A stretch of DNA of 5,785 bases from Oscillospiraceae bacterium (lineage in GTDB: Bacteria > Bacillota_A > Clostridia > Oscillospirales > Oscillospiraceae): positions 1-5,785 of the forward strand of contig JAFZOC010000013.1 in assembly GCA_017550765.1 (NCBI GenBank). The letters run 5' to 3'. Below are positions 5,577-5,785 of this stretch, piece after piece. Each line of letters opens with the position of its first letter. Position 1 is the first letter of the stretch. The notes below the pieces were generated by a model, which saw nothing but the letters and a program-made list of their open reading frames with translations, searched no databases and was not told the DNA's origin. The position numbers were made by a program, and so were the translations under genes.

Positions 5577-5605
5577 TGGGAACTTCCGAAAAAGTTCCCA
5601 CTTTT
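5577..5605 (+). terminator. Third hairpin, terminator-like, with TTTT tail
   Basis: TGGGAACTT at 5577-5585 pairs perfectly with AAGTTCCCA at 5592-5600 around a six-base loop. AAAAA upstream (5572-5576) could continue pairing with TTTT at 5602-5605 across a bulged C. The A-run on the left gives the reverse strand a T-run as well, so it may serve both directions. It is much more AT-rich than the genes. It is the best termination site after the methyltransferase gene. Confidence 0.6.
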
Positions 5606-5785
5606 GCATGAGACTGTCAAAAGACCTCGCTGTAGCGTCAGATGACAGAGCAGCGGGGGAGCTCGAGGGGGCAAGGCCCCTTGCTCGCCTTGCCGCTTTG
5701 CCATTCCCGGGCCTGCTTCGCGACGGCCCGCCAATGGCGCGGCTGCGGAAACTGCGCTTTGCCTGTATCTGCCACAGGCAGCGGC

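Larger units (their letters stand above)
5483..5785. other. Gene-free, palindrome-rich intergenic stretch running off the right edge
   Basis: The first 120 bases hold three back-to-back stem-loops described separately. The remainder (5606-5785) is GC-rich and self-complementary. Pairings include 5664-5672 with 5676-5687 (CGAG/CTCG plus GGGGC/GCCCC, three-base bulge), CCATT/AATGG enclosing GGGCC/GGCCC at 5701-5737, and TGCCTG/CAGGCA at 5760-5780. A frame from ATG at 5608 stays open to the edge (about 59 codons, starting MRLSKDLAVASDDRAAGEL). It has no ribosome binding site and starts immediately after a hairpin, so I do not call it a gene. No promoter was recognised. Confidence 0.6.

Noticed and set aside
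5537..5734. 65-codon reverse-strand frame in the right-hand intergenic region
   Set aside because: It reads through two hairpins. No ribosome binding site or recognisable motif was seen, and its composition looks random.
5608..5785. Open + strand frame from ATG at 5608 as a real gene
   Set aside because: No Shine-Dalgarno sequence precedes it, since the upstream bases are the arm and T-run of a hairpin. The encoded sequence shows no motif. It is kept as a finding rather than a CDS because it runs off the edge.

Overview
The window looks like chromosomal DNA from a GC-rich member of the Clostridia (Firmicutes), probably a gut or rumen lineage. This is inferred from several signs: strong AGGAGG-type ribosome binding sites, an extended -10 promoter (TGGTATGAT), compact U-tailed hairpin terminators, a long-form hibernation factor (HPF), and internalin-like leucine-rich repeats behind a single membrane anchor. 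Genus and order cannot be fixed from the sequence alone. All supported genes lie on the + strand, and no rRNA, tRNA, CRISPR array, transposase or phage gene was seen.

Layout. (A) 1-2163: the 3' end of an unidentified gene whose product has a Lys-rich stretch and an EPAEAPT-type heptad repeat tail. It overlaps by ATGA the start of a 595-residue membrane-anchored TPR plus leucine-rich-repeat protein, and the unit ends at a strong hairpin terminator. (B) 2240-2921: a monocistronic hpf gene (long ribosome hibernation promoting factor) with its own extended -10 promoter, a short 5' leader hairpin and a terminator. (C) 2979-3337: a monocistronic 78-residue CPxC/CxxC zinc-ribbon protein of unknown function, again with a candidate promoter and its own terminator. 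(D) 3345-5537: rsmI (16S rRNA C1402 2'-O-methyltransferase) overlapping by ATGA a class I SAM-dependent methyltransferase of the Methyltransf_32 type. The pair is preceded by a 12-bp inverted repeat and followed by a hairpin. (E) 5483-5785: a gene-free, palindrome-rich stretch. It holds three consecutive stem-loops, the middle one a perfect 14-bp inverted repeat with a GTCGAC core, followed by GC-rich structured sequence that runs off the end of the window.

How the genes relate. Three of the loci concern the ribosome or may do so: hpf dimerises idle 70S ribosomes, rsmI modifies the decoding centre, and the methyltransferase translated with rsmI is a candidate RNA modifier with unknown substrate. 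The TPR-LRR protein is a separate envelope function, probably cotranslated with the repeat-tailed protein upstream. I did not find convincing evidence of a new multi-gene system. The items most worth following are the three-module LRR protein and its upstream partner, the rsmI-linked orphan methyltransferase, the orphan zinc-ribbon protein, and the palindromic intergenic element at the right end.
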